64,000 nucleotides of DNA from Paracoccus saliphilus (lineage in GTDB: Bacteria; Pseudomonadota; Alphaproteobacteria; Rhodobacterales; Rhodobacteraceae). The position numbers were made by a program, and so were the translations under genes. The notes below the pieces were generated by a model that ran no database searches, was not told where the DNA came from, and saw only the letters and a program-made list of their open reading frames with translations. The DNA lies in the NCBI RefSeq assembly GCF_028553805.1, contig NZ_CP067140.1, positions 1,860,001 through 1,924,000 on the forward strand, in the 5' to 3' direction. Positions 1 to 8,857 of the stretch are shown piece by piece; the stretch's first letter is position 1; each line of letters opens with the position of its first letter.

Positions 1-282
1 GGAGACAAGCACACCTCCGGTGAGAAGACGGTGTTTCGCGCTCTCCGGGGCATAGAAGTTATGCTCGACCCGGATGCGCTTCATCGATCCCAGGCGGCTC
101 AACTCCTCATGTCTGAAGTTGCAGCAACGGCCGGAACCGTCATCCATTTCCAGCAGCCAGCCTTCTTCGTTTCGACCGCAAGGCGCGGTTCTGTAGGCCG
201 TGCCCTCGATGGTCACGCGGTCATGCTTGCCGAAAGCATAGTGATGGCGGTCGGTGTCGAAGTCGAGATTGAACATATGCAT
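1..282 (-). CDS. TnsB/Mu-type integrase, 5' end only (partial, runs off the left edge)
   Basis: The reverse strand from 282 to the window edge is one open frame starting MHMFNLDFDTDRHHYAFGKH. It would be the N-terminal about 94 residues of a DDE integrase/transposase of the TnsB/Mu type; the catalytic core lies outside the window. The ATG overlaps the stop of the upstream TnsA-like gene by one base (TGATG), so the two are probably translationally coupled. The family call rests mainly on this coupling to a TnsA-like gene and on general resemblance of the N-terminus, so it is an inference. Confidence 0.5.
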   Translation of the reverse strand, partial: MHMFNLDFDTDRHHYAFGKHDRVTIEGTAYRTAPCGRNEEGWLLEMDDGSGRCCNFRHEELSRLGSMKRIRVEHNFYAPESAKHRLLTGGVLVS

Positions 283-992
283 CAGAGGTTGTTCCCTTTG
301 TAGACGGCGGTGGTCCGGGTGATCCGTTCAGCCCGGAGGAGGTGAAGGTGACCGCTGCGAACCAGCCGCAGCAGTGCACGGAAACCGGCGGCTCCGAAGC
401 CGGTCCGATCAGTGAGTTCGGCCAGGGTGGGGGTGCCGGACATTTCCGACAGGACCTGAGCGGCCATGGTATCGGCTTCCGGATCACCAGCGCGGATAGC
501 GTGCAGAAGCCATGCGTTGTGCAGTTCGACCGGATCGAGATCCGCATCGGTCAGCAGACGCAGATCATCGGCAAAGCGGCTTTCACGCAGCTGGGAGGCG
601 ATCTGTGGCATTTGCCGACCGAACCGGCCACCAACCCGGGCGGCGGGACGGACCGCACAAGCGATCCGGCTTCCATCCGTCCTGGTCACGAACAGATCGA
701 AGTAGTGGGTGCGGCGCACGCCGTCCTCGTCGAACCATTCGAAACCCACTTGCTCGCGCAGATCGGCAATGTCGGGGCGGATTGAGAGACAGAGGCACCA
801 GCAGAGTTCCAGATGGCTTTCCACCTGCACAATCCGGGCGGGGGAGCCGGAGACAGCGCCGCGACCTGAACCGTCACCGATCACGACATGGCCGCAAAAA
901 TGGGCCTTGGAGGTGACCGCGACGGAACGGTGCGCAGTGCTGGGGAGCGGCATGGCAAAGCCAGCCGGGTTTTCACCAGAAATATGAAGCAT
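282..992 (-). CDS. TnsA-like endonuclease (transposon component)
   Basis: A 236-residue protein. TnsA cuts the 5' ends of Tn7-like elements and works with a TnsB-like transposase, whose start overlaps this stop. Visible hallmarks of the TnsA N-terminal nuclease fold are the VESHLEL segment (Glu58), the HYFDL strand (Asp99) and the ACAVRP strand near residue 113. The last normally carries the catalytic Lys of the E-D-K triad but here has Arg115. The C-terminal third reads like a winged helix. I chose ATG 992; the frame extends further upstream but the extension looks non-coding and Cys-rich. If catalytic Lys is really absent, 5'-strand cleavage may be lost or altered. Confidence 0.6.
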   Translation of the reverse strand: MLHISGENPAGFAMPLPSTAHRSVAVTSKAHFCGHVVIGDGSGRGAVSGSPARIVQVESHLELCWCLCLSIRPDIADLREQVGFEWFDEDGVRRTHYFDLFVTRTDGSRIACAVRPAARVGGRFGRQMPQIASQLRESRFADDLRLLTDADLDPVELHNAWLLHAIRAGDPEADTMAAQVLSEMSGTPTLAELTDRTGFGAAGFRALLRLVRSGHLHLLRAERITRTTAVYKGNNL

Positions 993-1834
993 TTCTTTTT
1001 TCTCACAGAGGTTTAGACCCCGCCCGAAATCGGACGGTGGCAGGCTTGCACCAGAACAGCCTCGGGCTGATCCGGATGAACCGCTTTCTCGGAAAACGGG
1101 CATGAAGGGCCGGTCCCCGCCTCGCCGGATTCACGGTCGAGGTTGGGTGAGCCTGTCAGCCAGTCCTGGAAAAGGGCCTATGGGTGAGGAAAACCGCTGC
1201 CCATGCGGATCCCTTGCGTTAGGTCGCGGGATCTGCTATGGAAAAAGAGCATTGATAGGCGGGCTTCGGTCTGCCTCGAAACGATCACGCCGGGATGCAC
1301 CAACATTCCGGTGTTTTCGTATCTGCAGGGTCAGGTCTTCATCGTTGCGCCCCTTTCATTTTAGGTCCTTAAGCGAGTTGCACTGTATCGTAATGCTCGC
1401 GCTCGCGAAAGAAGTATAGCAATATCATTGTCTTACGTGAGAATTGGAATTTACTTTCTACTCTTGTGCGGACCATCAGGCAAAGGAGGGAAGGTCTTGT
1501 GGACCATGCCTTCAATGCCACGACAGACAGTTATCAGGTGCCGGTCAGGGCCGGTCTCGTATTTATGCGAAAACGGCATGCCGGATTCACAAATTTTTGC
1601 ACGAACCGATGGAAGATGCCGGTATTCTCACGCCGCACGACTCGAACAGCCGCGGTTTCTATCGGATGATTCGTTGATTGTCGCGACAGCCTGAGGAGCG
1701 AAAAGTTTGACGAACTTCGCGCCCGATCCGGATGGATCAGCGTATGAACCCGGACTGGGTGAGAGGGCAGTGAAGTTTCATTTGCCTAACTTCGGTCATG
1801 ATCTCTTACCATTTCTTCTTGTGGCAACGACCGG
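993..1834. other. Long intergenic stretch, no recognised gene
   Basis: About 840 bases lie between the TnsA-like gene and the next minus-strand gene. Short open frames exist (for example a Cys-rich plus-strand frame at 1444-1677), but none has a convincing ribosome site or family resemblance. Because tnsA genes usually sit just inside a transposon end, a terminal repeat could lie here, but I could not identify repeated TnsB-type binding sites by eye. Confidence 0.4.
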
Positions 1835-2476
1835 TCAACCGGGACGGATGATTTCCGCCAGCCGACGTATCAGCGCCTCGTCCAGTTTTACGCTACGCTC
1901 GAACACGGGACGTTCGGCATCATCGCCAACCGTCTGGTATTCGACCCGCAAAACCTCGCCGGGAACCCGGTAGACCAGTTTCGCGGTCGGTCCGACACTA
2001 TTCATCTGGACATTGATGGCGAAATCTTCCGCATTATCGAACTGTCCAGTTGCCATAGCATCTACCAGGGCGGCGATTCCCGTCCCGAAGTTCTCCGCTT
2101 CAATCAGATCCGCGCCAGCTTTGAAGCTGCCCAGGTCGGAAGGCTCGGCCGGATGCCGATCATATTGCTCCACCTGTTCCAACAGGGGCGGCAGATTTCC
2201 CAAAGCATCCGCATAGCGCTGCACATCGGTTTCCTGACGCGGCATCTGCGATACTTTTCGCACCACTCCGGGAGCGTCCTTCATTCCGACTCCATGCATC
2301 AGCGCAAAGCTCAGATTCACGACGTCCAGCCCGGACATCTTTGCTGCCGACCGGCCGCGTCCGCCTTTTCTTCGCAAGCCGGCGTCAGACAGGGCGCGGT
2401 CGATGCTTTCGACCGTCGCAGCGCTCACGCCGAACAGTTCGGCCGTAGCGGCGACCATTTCTCCCGACGTTGTCAT
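1835..2476 (-). CDS. Hypothetical protein with N-terminal helix-turn-helix
   Basis: A 213-residue protein of unknown function. The start at 2476 is chosen for its GGAG motif seven bases upstream and because the N-terminus MTTSGEMVAATAELFGVSAA then begins directly with a predicted HTH (about residues 5-40: VSAATVESIDRALSDAGLRR). A basic glycine-rich linker (KGGRGRSA) follows, then a mixed alpha/beta C-terminal domain. Similar HTH-first proteins occur in Mu-like phages and transposons of Rhodobacterales, but I do not recognise a named family. It is divergent from the large helicase gene, so a regulatory role there is possible but unproven. Confidence 0.55.
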   Translation of the reverse strand: MTTSGEMVAATAELFGVSAATVESIDRALSDAGLRRKGGRGRSAAKMSGLDVVNLSFALMHGVGMKDAPGVVRKVSQMPRQETDVQRYADALGNLPPLLEQVEQYDRHPAEPSDLGSFKAGADLIEAENFGTGIAALVDAMATGQFDNAEDFAINVQMNSVGPTAKLVYRVPGEVLRVEYQTVGDDAERPVFERSVKLDEALIRRLAEIIRPG

Positions 2477-2713
2477 CTGCCCACTCCATGCGGATAAAGT
2501 TCTTATGGAACCATATCGCAGGTTTCTTGAGGGCGTCAATGGTCATTCGAGAAAAATCCAGATGGAGGGTGGGGTGGGGCGGTGCCAACCTCAACCGGCG
2601 TTGTTCAGCCAGTGTGAATAGCGCTGTGTGACATCTTTGGCTTAAAAGAGCGACGTGGAAATGTTGGCGACAATGTCTGGAAATGCTTGCAATATCGCGC
2701 AATAAATTAAGTT

Positions 2714-5700
2714 GTGAGTTTCGACTCGTGCAGAACAAGTATTTTGAAGGCGACATCGGCGGAGGCTGTTTTGGATAAATTGAAAGTCGGTGTTGGTGAA
2801 TCTTCATATTCCGGCAATGGATCGGTTGCGGATAAATTAGACCGCGCAAGGACAGAACTTCTAGACCTTTCCGCCAGAAATCGCCTTCTAAATATGCCGA
2901 GATCAGGGAAGAGATCGAAGATCATCGAACTCGTCGATGAACTAAGCGGTGAGGTTTTCCGACTGTTGGTTGGCGAGAACAAGGCTTTCACCTTTGTTCC
3001 CGGCATGCCGTCCCGGAAGGCGTCATCCACGACCGACGATGTTATCGGCAATGACGACGGAAACAAAGCCCTGTCGGACGACGAAGACACCGATGTGATC
3101 AAGGATCTTGCCCTCCCGGAGGATGACGAGGTTGATTCTAGAGGCGTTGCTGGCCGACATTCAGATACGCGACTGCAGACACGATTTACCCCTGAAGGTC
3201 TGCAGAAACGTCTTTTGGATCTTTATTACGATGCACGCACCCTTGAGGATGAGCAGGGCGTCAACGTTTTATATCTGACCCTTGGAGCTCTTCGGTGGGT
3301 CGATCCCAATGATAAAAAGAACATCCGATACGCCCCTTTGCTGTTAATCCCGGTCACTCTGGAGCGCGGAACCGCCGGAGAACGCTTCCGCTTGCGAGCT
3401 CGGCCAGAGGATTTTGCAACAAACCTGTCTCTCGAAAATTTTCTTGATCGACTCCACGGTATTCGTCTGCCCGAAGTTGAGATCAGCGACGCCTTTGATC
3501 TTCCTTTTTATCTGGATGCAGTTGAAAAGGCAGTTGATAGTAAGGAAGGTTGGGGTGTCGAGCGTGACGTCATCGTGCTCGGATTCTTCTCGTTTGCCAA
3601 ATTCATGATGTATCGCGATCTCGATCCATCTAATTGGCCTACCAGCGCACCTATTGTTTCAAAGCCGCTATTGAAAGGGCTGCTTGCGGATGGCTTCGAG
3701 GGCACCGAGGAGTTGATCCCAGACGATGTCTCGATAGATCACATCATCCCGCCCTCGGACATGCTCCATATTCTCGATAGCGATAGCTCCCAGACCTTGG
3801 CTGTCCATGAAGTTCGCAAGGGCCGCAATCTGGTAATTCAGGGGCCTCCGGGAACCGGCAAAAGCCAGACGATCGCCAATTTGATCGCGGCCGCTGTAGC
3901 TGATGGGAAAACCGTATTGTTTGTTGCCGAGAAAATGGCGGCGCTTGAGGTGGTGAAACGGAGACTGGACGTTACTGGCGTCGGAGCCGCCTGCCTCGAA
4001 TTGCATAGTCACAAGGCCAACAAGAAAGCTGTCCTCGAAGAGATCCGTCGGACGTGGGAAAATGGGCCGCCGCGAACCGGTGACATCGGATCGCTCAATG
4101 CACGTCTCCGGGATTTACGGGACGAACTGAACTCTCATGCAACTCGAATGCATGAACGCCATCCCGTTTCGGACCTCAGCCCCTATCAAGTCATTGGACA
4201 ATTGGTGCGGTTGCGCGCGGCAGGAGAGCAGCCCAACGATATCAAGCTCGATACGCCAGAAAATTGGAACAAGGAAGGCTTTGACGAACGTCATAGCGTC
4301 CTGCGCGAACTCGTCGAGCGCGTGCTTGAGATTGGCAATCCGTCGACCCACCTTTGGCATGGAGTCGAACTTTCAACCGTGACGCCCATGGAGGTGGAAC
4401 GACTTACGGCACGCCTGAAGAGGGTTTCAAGCACAAGTGCCGAGCTCGAAACAAAGGTGATGAAGCTCGCTGAAGCTCTTGAAACCTCCGTGCCCGTGAG
4501 CTGGAGGGATGTGCCACCGCTGGTGAAACTCGCGCATCGTCTTAATTCAGCGCCGCTTCCTCCTGAGGTATTGGCAGCGCCACAGTGGAACGGTGATCGC
4601 ACAAAGCTGATTGGAGTTGTCGAGGCGGGTGAGGCGCTCACCAATATCAGGCAAACACTCTTCGGGCGCTTTCATGACGAAGCCTGGAAGAATGATTTTG
4701 CTGAGGCGCGTGGAGCGCTCGATGCGCTCTCCGCAACGACCACAGAAGCAGATTTCGAGGTAATCGGTGAACTGGCACGAATATTGCCAGACGCAATTGA
4801 AGTCTCCATCAGTCTCGCAGAGCAGCTGAGCGAGGCCAGCCCAGCTACTATCGATGACATGGTCAGGTTGACCCGAGTGGGCGAATGTATTGCGGTCGCA
4901 CCCTCCGTCTCGGGGGCTGCGCTCTCTGATCCGGTGTGGGAAGAAGATTCTCTCGTGCCGGCCGACGTGGTGGCGGCACTACGCAACTATCAGGCTGCCA
5001 GGGAAGAGCTAAGTGGAAAACTCGCAGATGCAGCTTGGTCCACCGACCTTGTCGCAGCACGCAGCACACTCGCTTCTCATGGCACGGGTTTACTTCGCGC
5101 GCTCAGCGGTGAGTGGCGCCGGGCAAACCGTCTGGTCCGGTCCTGTCTTGCCAGCCCGGATCAAGACCTCAATGCAACACTTGCTCAACTGGACCGCCTT
5201 CAACAGGGCAAGGCGGCACTTATGGAGACAAGCAAGGATGAGGCCATTGCACAGGCCGCGTTTGGAGGATTATGGCGCGGTGAGCGTTCGGATACCTCTC
5301 AACTTGAGACGGTTGTGGAGTGGATGGCAAAGCTCGGTGATGCAGGCTCTGACGTGCGCCAGATTATCGGTCGCAAACCTGATCGGAGTGCGGTGGCGAG
5401 ACTGTCTGGCCAACTCGAGAAAATATCTCGTATAAAAGAGTGTGCCGACCTTTTGTCGCGTCTGTTGCGAGAGCCAGTGGGAAGCACATCAACAGCCGAT
5501 ATTGCTGCAACGGCAGACAGATTGGCAGAGGCTGATCGCGTCACCAGAGCGATGTTTGTTCAATCTCCGCCCAGCCTTGGGGAACGTCTTAAACTTCTCG
5601 ATCTACTTGATGAGGGGCAGGTTACGACGCGCCGGATTGACGAATTAGCCGTGTTTGCTGGTGATGCCTTTGGCGCACTCTGGACAGGCATAAAATCTGA

Positions 5701-8350
5701 CTGGTCAGAACTGCGGAATGCAACGCAATGGGTGTCGGAGAATGTCGACATTCTCAATCTTGCCGGTCGCCTTGTGGAGAGAAAAGAAACAGCAGCGCTC
5801 GCGGCAGAAATCGAAGAAAAAGCTGAAGAGATCGGGAATGATATCGACAGCATCGCAGCTGATCTTCAATTGGATTTGACGAAAGCTTTTGGCAAAGCGT
5901 CAGAAGAAATTCCACTGGCTCGTGTCACCGAACGTCTTTTCGATTGGAGTGAGGCAGGGGAGAGCTTGTTTCAATGGACTGCCTACCGCGATCGTGCACA
6001 AAAGGGGCGAGCACTCGGTTGCAGAGATATTGTTGATCGATTGTCGGATGGAAGGCTTGCGCCAGATAGAGTCATCTCGGCCTTCGAGATGGCTTATTAT
6101 GAGGCGCTCTATGCGGAATTGGCCCGAATTGAACCGGAGATCGCTCGGTTTGACGGAACGCTTCACTCGAAAAAAGTCGCCGAATTCTCAGAACTTGATC
6201 TCTTGCGTATCCGCGTATCGGCAGATGAAACCGTGAAATCACATCATAACCAGATGCCTCCGCGTGACGGGGGCGCGATTGGTCCACTCGGTGTTTTGCG
6301 GAATGAGCTCCAGAAGCGTCGCGGACATATGCCGATACGGAAGCTGGTTGAGAGGGCAGGTCCCGCACTTCAGGCATTGAAGCCTGTGTTCATGATGAGT
6401 CCGCTTTCTGTGGCACAATTTCTGGCGCCTGGAGTCATGGAGTTCGATCTCCTGGTGATGGATGAGGCGAGTCAAATTCAGCCTGTCGATGCGCTTGGCG
6501 CAGTGGCACGGGCACGGCAGGTCGTGGTTGTGGGAGATCCGCGTCAGCTACCACCTACTTCGTTCTTCGCGCGAATGACGGGGGGAGGGGATGACGATGA
6601 AGATGATGGTGGCCGTGTTGCGGACATCGAGAGTATTCTAGGCCTCTTTACGGCCCGCGGATTGCCGATGCGAATGTTGCGGTGGCACTATCGTAGTCGC
6701 CATCAGTCCCTGATTGCCGTCAGCAATCGCCAGTTTTACGAAAGTAAGCTCTTCGTAGTCCCAAGTCCCTACACGGCCGAGGCGGGGATGGGGCTCAGGT
6801 TCCACCATATTCCCGACGGTATCTTCGATACAGGCGGAAAAAGATGCAACATCATTGAAGCTCGGGTCGTCGCGCGTGCGATCATTCAACACGCACTCGA
6901 ATTCCCTGAACTTTCGCTCGGCGTAGCCGCGTTCTCGGTGGCGCAGCGACGAGCTATCCTCGACGAACTCGAACTCCTTCGGCGCGCCCAACCGGAAACC
7001 GAAGGTTTCTTCCTCGCGCATCCTGCGGAGCCCTTCTTCGTCAAGAATCTCGAAAACGTGCAGGGCGATGAACGGGATGTGATTTTCATCTCGGTAGGCT
7101 ATGGCCCAACGGTTCCTGGTGGCCGGGTGCCCATGCGGTTTGGTCCGTTGGGCTCGGAGGGCGGCGAACGGCGGCTTAACGTGCTTATCAGCCGCGCGAA
7201 GCAGCGATGCGAGGTTTTTGCATCGCTGACCGATGAGGATATCGATCCGGATTTTGCACAGTCTCGCAAGGGTGTGTTCGCCTTCCGGATGTTTCTGCAA
7301 TTTGCTCGAACCGGGCGTTTAACCATGGCGGAGGCAACAGGACGAGATCATGACAGCGTCTTTGAGGAACAGGTTGCCAACGCGTTGCATGAGAAGGGCT
7401 ACCAGGTTCACCGGCAGGTCGGACTTGCCGGTTTCTTCATTGATCTTGCCGTTTCGGACCCGCAACGCCCAGGGCGCTATCTCCTGGGTATCGAATGCGA
7501 CGGGGCGTCCTATCACGACGCACTATCGGCCAGGGATCGGGATCGCCTGCGCCAATCTGTCCTTGAAAGCCATGGATGGCTGATCCACAGGATCTGGAGC
7601 ACCGATTGGTTCCAACGCCCTCAACAGGAACTATCCCGGGTAATCGAGGCCATCGAGGCTGCGAAGGCGGAAGATGAGACACGGGAGGCGAAGCGTCAAA
7701 AACCCGTAGTTACATTCACTTACGAGGATATGGGGGATATTACCCTTGTGGGAATGGAAGCCGGAGAGGCACATGAACTTACCCCAGAGCAAGGGGCTGT
7801 GAATCTCTACCAAGAGGCAGTTCTCGAGCGTGATGACCATGTTTCTGTTGAGTTACACGAAGTTCCGCGCGGTATTCTGATAGAGTATGTCGAGAAAGTA
7901 GTGGAGATCGAAGGGCCCGTGTGTTTCGACGAGGTGGTAACCAGGATACGAGAAGCTTGGGGGTTGAAGCGCGCGGGAGGCCGTATTCGCGATGCCATCG
8001 CAGCTGCTGTCGATTTGGCTGAGCGGAAGGGATCCATCAAACGCTCGGGAGATTTCGTTTCGATCGAGGGGCGACAACCAGTGCTGAGGAACCGATCCAG
8101 TGCCACATCGGCCGGCGTGCGCAAACCGGAAGCTGTTTCGCTCGAGGAAATAGTTGTAGGTGCATTAGCACTTGTGGAAGCAAATTTCGGTGCAACGTCC
8201 GAGCAACTCGTTACTGAGATATCACGTGGTCTAGGCTTTAAGGCGACCAGTGATGTTCTTCGACGACGGATTGTCGAAGGTATCGAGAAGGCGCGGAGTG
8301 ATGGGCACCTAATTGAAGAGAACGGGCTGCTTCAAGCCACATCTTCGTAG
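2714..8350 (+). CDS. DUF4011-helicase-nuclease giant protein (Hhe-like anti-phage defence)
   Basis: A 1878-residue single-protein system. Domains in order: a DUF4011-type N-terminus (about residues 38-60, KLDRARTELLDLSARNRLLN); an SF1/UPF1-like helicase with Walker A GPPGTGKS at 377-384, a long alpha-helical insertion (about 430-1170), Walker B-type DEAS at 1250-1253, GDPRQLPP just after, and the late motifs VQGDERDVIF and LNVLISRAKQR (about 1449-1495); a Vsr/REase-like nuclease (about 1545-1650) with Asp1577 and the GIECDG strand (Glu1594, Asp1596); and a C-terminal DUF3320-like winged domain (about 1805-1875). This order matches the DUF4011-helicase-Vsr protein called Hhe. The start is GTG with no good ribosome site; the conserved N-terminal motif requires a start upstream of about 2823. 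It sits among IS remnants and transposon genes, as defence genes usually do. Confidence 0.85.
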   Translation: MSFDSCRTSILKATSAEAVLDKLKVGVGESSYSGNGSVADKLDRARTELLDLSARNRLLNMPRSGKRSKIIELVDELSGEVFRLLVGENKAFTFVPGMPSRKASSTTDDVIGNDDGNKALSDDEDTDVIKDLALPEDDEVDSRGVAGRHSDTRLQTRFTPEGLQKRLLDLYYDARTLEDEQGVNVLYLTLGALRWVDPNDKKNIRYAPLLLIPVTLERGTAGERFRLRARPEDFATNLSLENFLDRLHGIRLPEVEISDAFDLPFYLDAVEKAVDSKEGWGVERDVIVLGFFSFAKFMMYRDLDPSNWPTSAPIVSKPLLKGLLADGFEGTEELIPDDVSIDHIIPPSDMLHILDSDSSQTLAVHEVRKGRNLVIQGPPGTGKSQTIANLIAAAVADGKTVLFVAEKMAALEVVKRRLDVTGVGAACLELHSHKANKKAVLEEIRRTWENGPPRTGDIGSLNARLRDLRDELNSHATRMHERHPVSDLSPYQVIGQLVRLRAAGEQPNDIKLDTPENWNKEGFDERHSVLRELVERVLEIGNPSTHLWHGVELSTVTPMEVERLTARLKRVSSTSAELETKVMKLAEALETSVPVSWRDVPPLVKLAHRLNSAPLPPEVLAAPQWNGDRTKLIGVVEAGEALTNIRQTLFGRFHDEAWKNDFAEARGALDALSATTTEADFEVIGELARILPDAIEVSISLAEQLSEASPATIDDMVRLTRVGECIAVAPSVSGAALSDPVWEEDSLVPADVVAALRNYQAAREELSGKLADAAWSTDLVAARSTLASHGTGLLRALSGEWRRANRLVRSCLASPDQDLNATLAQLDRLQQGKAALMETSKDEAIAQAAFGGLWRGERSDTSQLETVVEWMAKLGDAGSDVRQIIGRKPDRSAVARLSGQLEKISRIKECADLLSRLLREPVGSTSTADIAATADRLAEADRVTRAMFVQSPPSLGERLKLLDLLDEGQVTTRRIDELAVFAGDAFGALWTGIKSDWSELRNATQWVSENVDILNLAGRLVERKETAALAAEIEEKAEEIGNDIDSIAADLQLDLTKAFGKASEEIPLARVTERLFDWSEAGESLFQWTAYRDRAQKGRALGCRDIVDRLSDGRLAPDRVISAFEMAYYEALYAELARIEPEIARFDGTLHSKKVAEFSELDLLRIRVSADETVKSHHNQMPPRDGGAIGPLGVLRNELQKRRGHMPIRKLVERAGPALQALKPVFMMSPLSVAQFLAPGVMEFDLLVMDEASQIQPVDALGAVARARQVVVVGDPRQLPPTSFFARMTGGGDDDEDDGGRVADIESILGLFTARGLPMRMLRWHYRSRHQSLIAVSNRQFYESKLFVVPSPYTAEAGMGLRFHHIPDGIFDTGGKRCNIIEARVVARAIIQHALEFPELSLGVAAFSVAQRRAILDELELLRRAQPETEGFFLAHPAEPFFVKNLENVQGDERDVIFISVGYGPTVPGGRVPMRFGPLGSEGGERRLNVLISRAKQRCEVFASLTDEDIDPDFAQSRKGVFAFRMFLQFARTGRLTMAEATGRDHDSVFEEQVANALHEKGYQVHRQVGLAGFFIDLAVSDPQRPGRYLLGIECDGASYHDALSARDRDRLRQSVLESHGWLIHRIWSTDWFQRPQQELSRVIEAIEAAKAEDETREAKRQKPVVTFTYEDMGDITLVGMEAGEAHELTPEQGAVNLYQEAVLERDDHVSVELHEVPRGILIEYVEKVVEIEGPVCFDEVVTRIREAWGLKRAGGRIRDAIAAAVDLAERKGSIKRSGDFVSIEGRQPVLRNRSSATSAGVRKPEAVSLEEIVVGALALVEANFGATSEQLVTEISRGLGFKATSDVLRRRIVEGIEKARSDGHLIEENGLLQATSS

Positions 8351-8359
8351 GATTTTGGG

Positions 8360-8530
8360 TCATGTTGACAAATGTCGTAGCCATAGCCTGATGCTTGCGA
8401 TGTCGACAAAGCCCAGGAAACTGCTGGCGGTCTTGTCGAAACGCGTGGCGAGCCTGCGAGTGTTTTTGAGCTTGTTGAAGCAGCGCTCGACCATGCTACG
8501 TAGGGTGTAGACGGTCCAGCAAGTGGTCTC
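8360..8530 (-). mobile_element. IS5-family transposase C-terminal remnant
   Basis: The reverse strand reads MVERCFNKLKNSRRLATRFD (Thr for Ser at the RR junction here), then KTASSFLGFVDIASIRLWLR and a stop at 8360-8362. This is the conserved C-terminus of IS5-group (IS1031/IS427-like) transposases. Only about 50 codons remain, abutting the stop of the giant helicase gene by ten bases. The upstream part of the element is missing, so it is a relic. Confidence 0.8.
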
Positions 8531-8773
8531 ATTATAGAATCATATTGCAAAGAGCGGATCGAAAACATGGACAACGAAATTGGAGCGATCGGAACGAGAT
8601 GTCGAGCGGCTGCAAGGCAGACGTCGGATCAACAGGCATCCGGCTTGTCGGTGCTGACTCTCTGGGTGGCCGAACGGTCCGATCCAGATCATCTGCCATG
8701 ATCGCCATGGTGAACTCGCGAAAGGATGAAAAGACACCAACCTGCCAACCGGCACGCGGAACCGGCACGTCTC
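8531..8773. other. Unassigned spacer upstream of the Fic promoter
   Basis: Short frames are open on both strands but none has a ribosome site or a family resemblance that I recognise. It may be further IS debris. Its right end carries the first two copies of the AACCGGCACG repeat. Confidence 0.3.
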
Positions 8774-8857
8774 TTGTTTATGTGGCGGTAAAAAGCTATA
8801 ATAAAATAAGAAATTTAAACTTTGGAACCGGCACGAAATGGTCGAAACTCCGGCACG
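8747..8857 (+). repeat. AACCGGCACG direct repeats around the fic promoter
   Basis: Three exact copies of AACCGGCACG lie at 8747-8756, 8760-8769 and 8826-8835, and a shorter CCGGCACG lies at 8850-8857 inside the gene. The second copy ends just before the -35 box and the third overlaps the ribosome-binding region. That placement is what an autorepressor would need; the Fic protein has a C-terminal winged-helix region that could bind them (inference). Confidence 0.6.
8774..8802 (+). promoter_or_regulatory. Sigma-70-type promoter for fic
   Basis: TTGTTT at 8774-8779 and a perfect TATAAT at 8797-8802 are separated by 17 bases, followed 35 bases later by the fic ATG. The local sequence is AT-rich against a GC-rich background. 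Confidence 0.65.

Noticed and set aside
1444..1677. Cys-rich 77-codon plus-strand frame
   Set aside because: No ribosome site or family resemblance, and three other overlapping frames are equally open.
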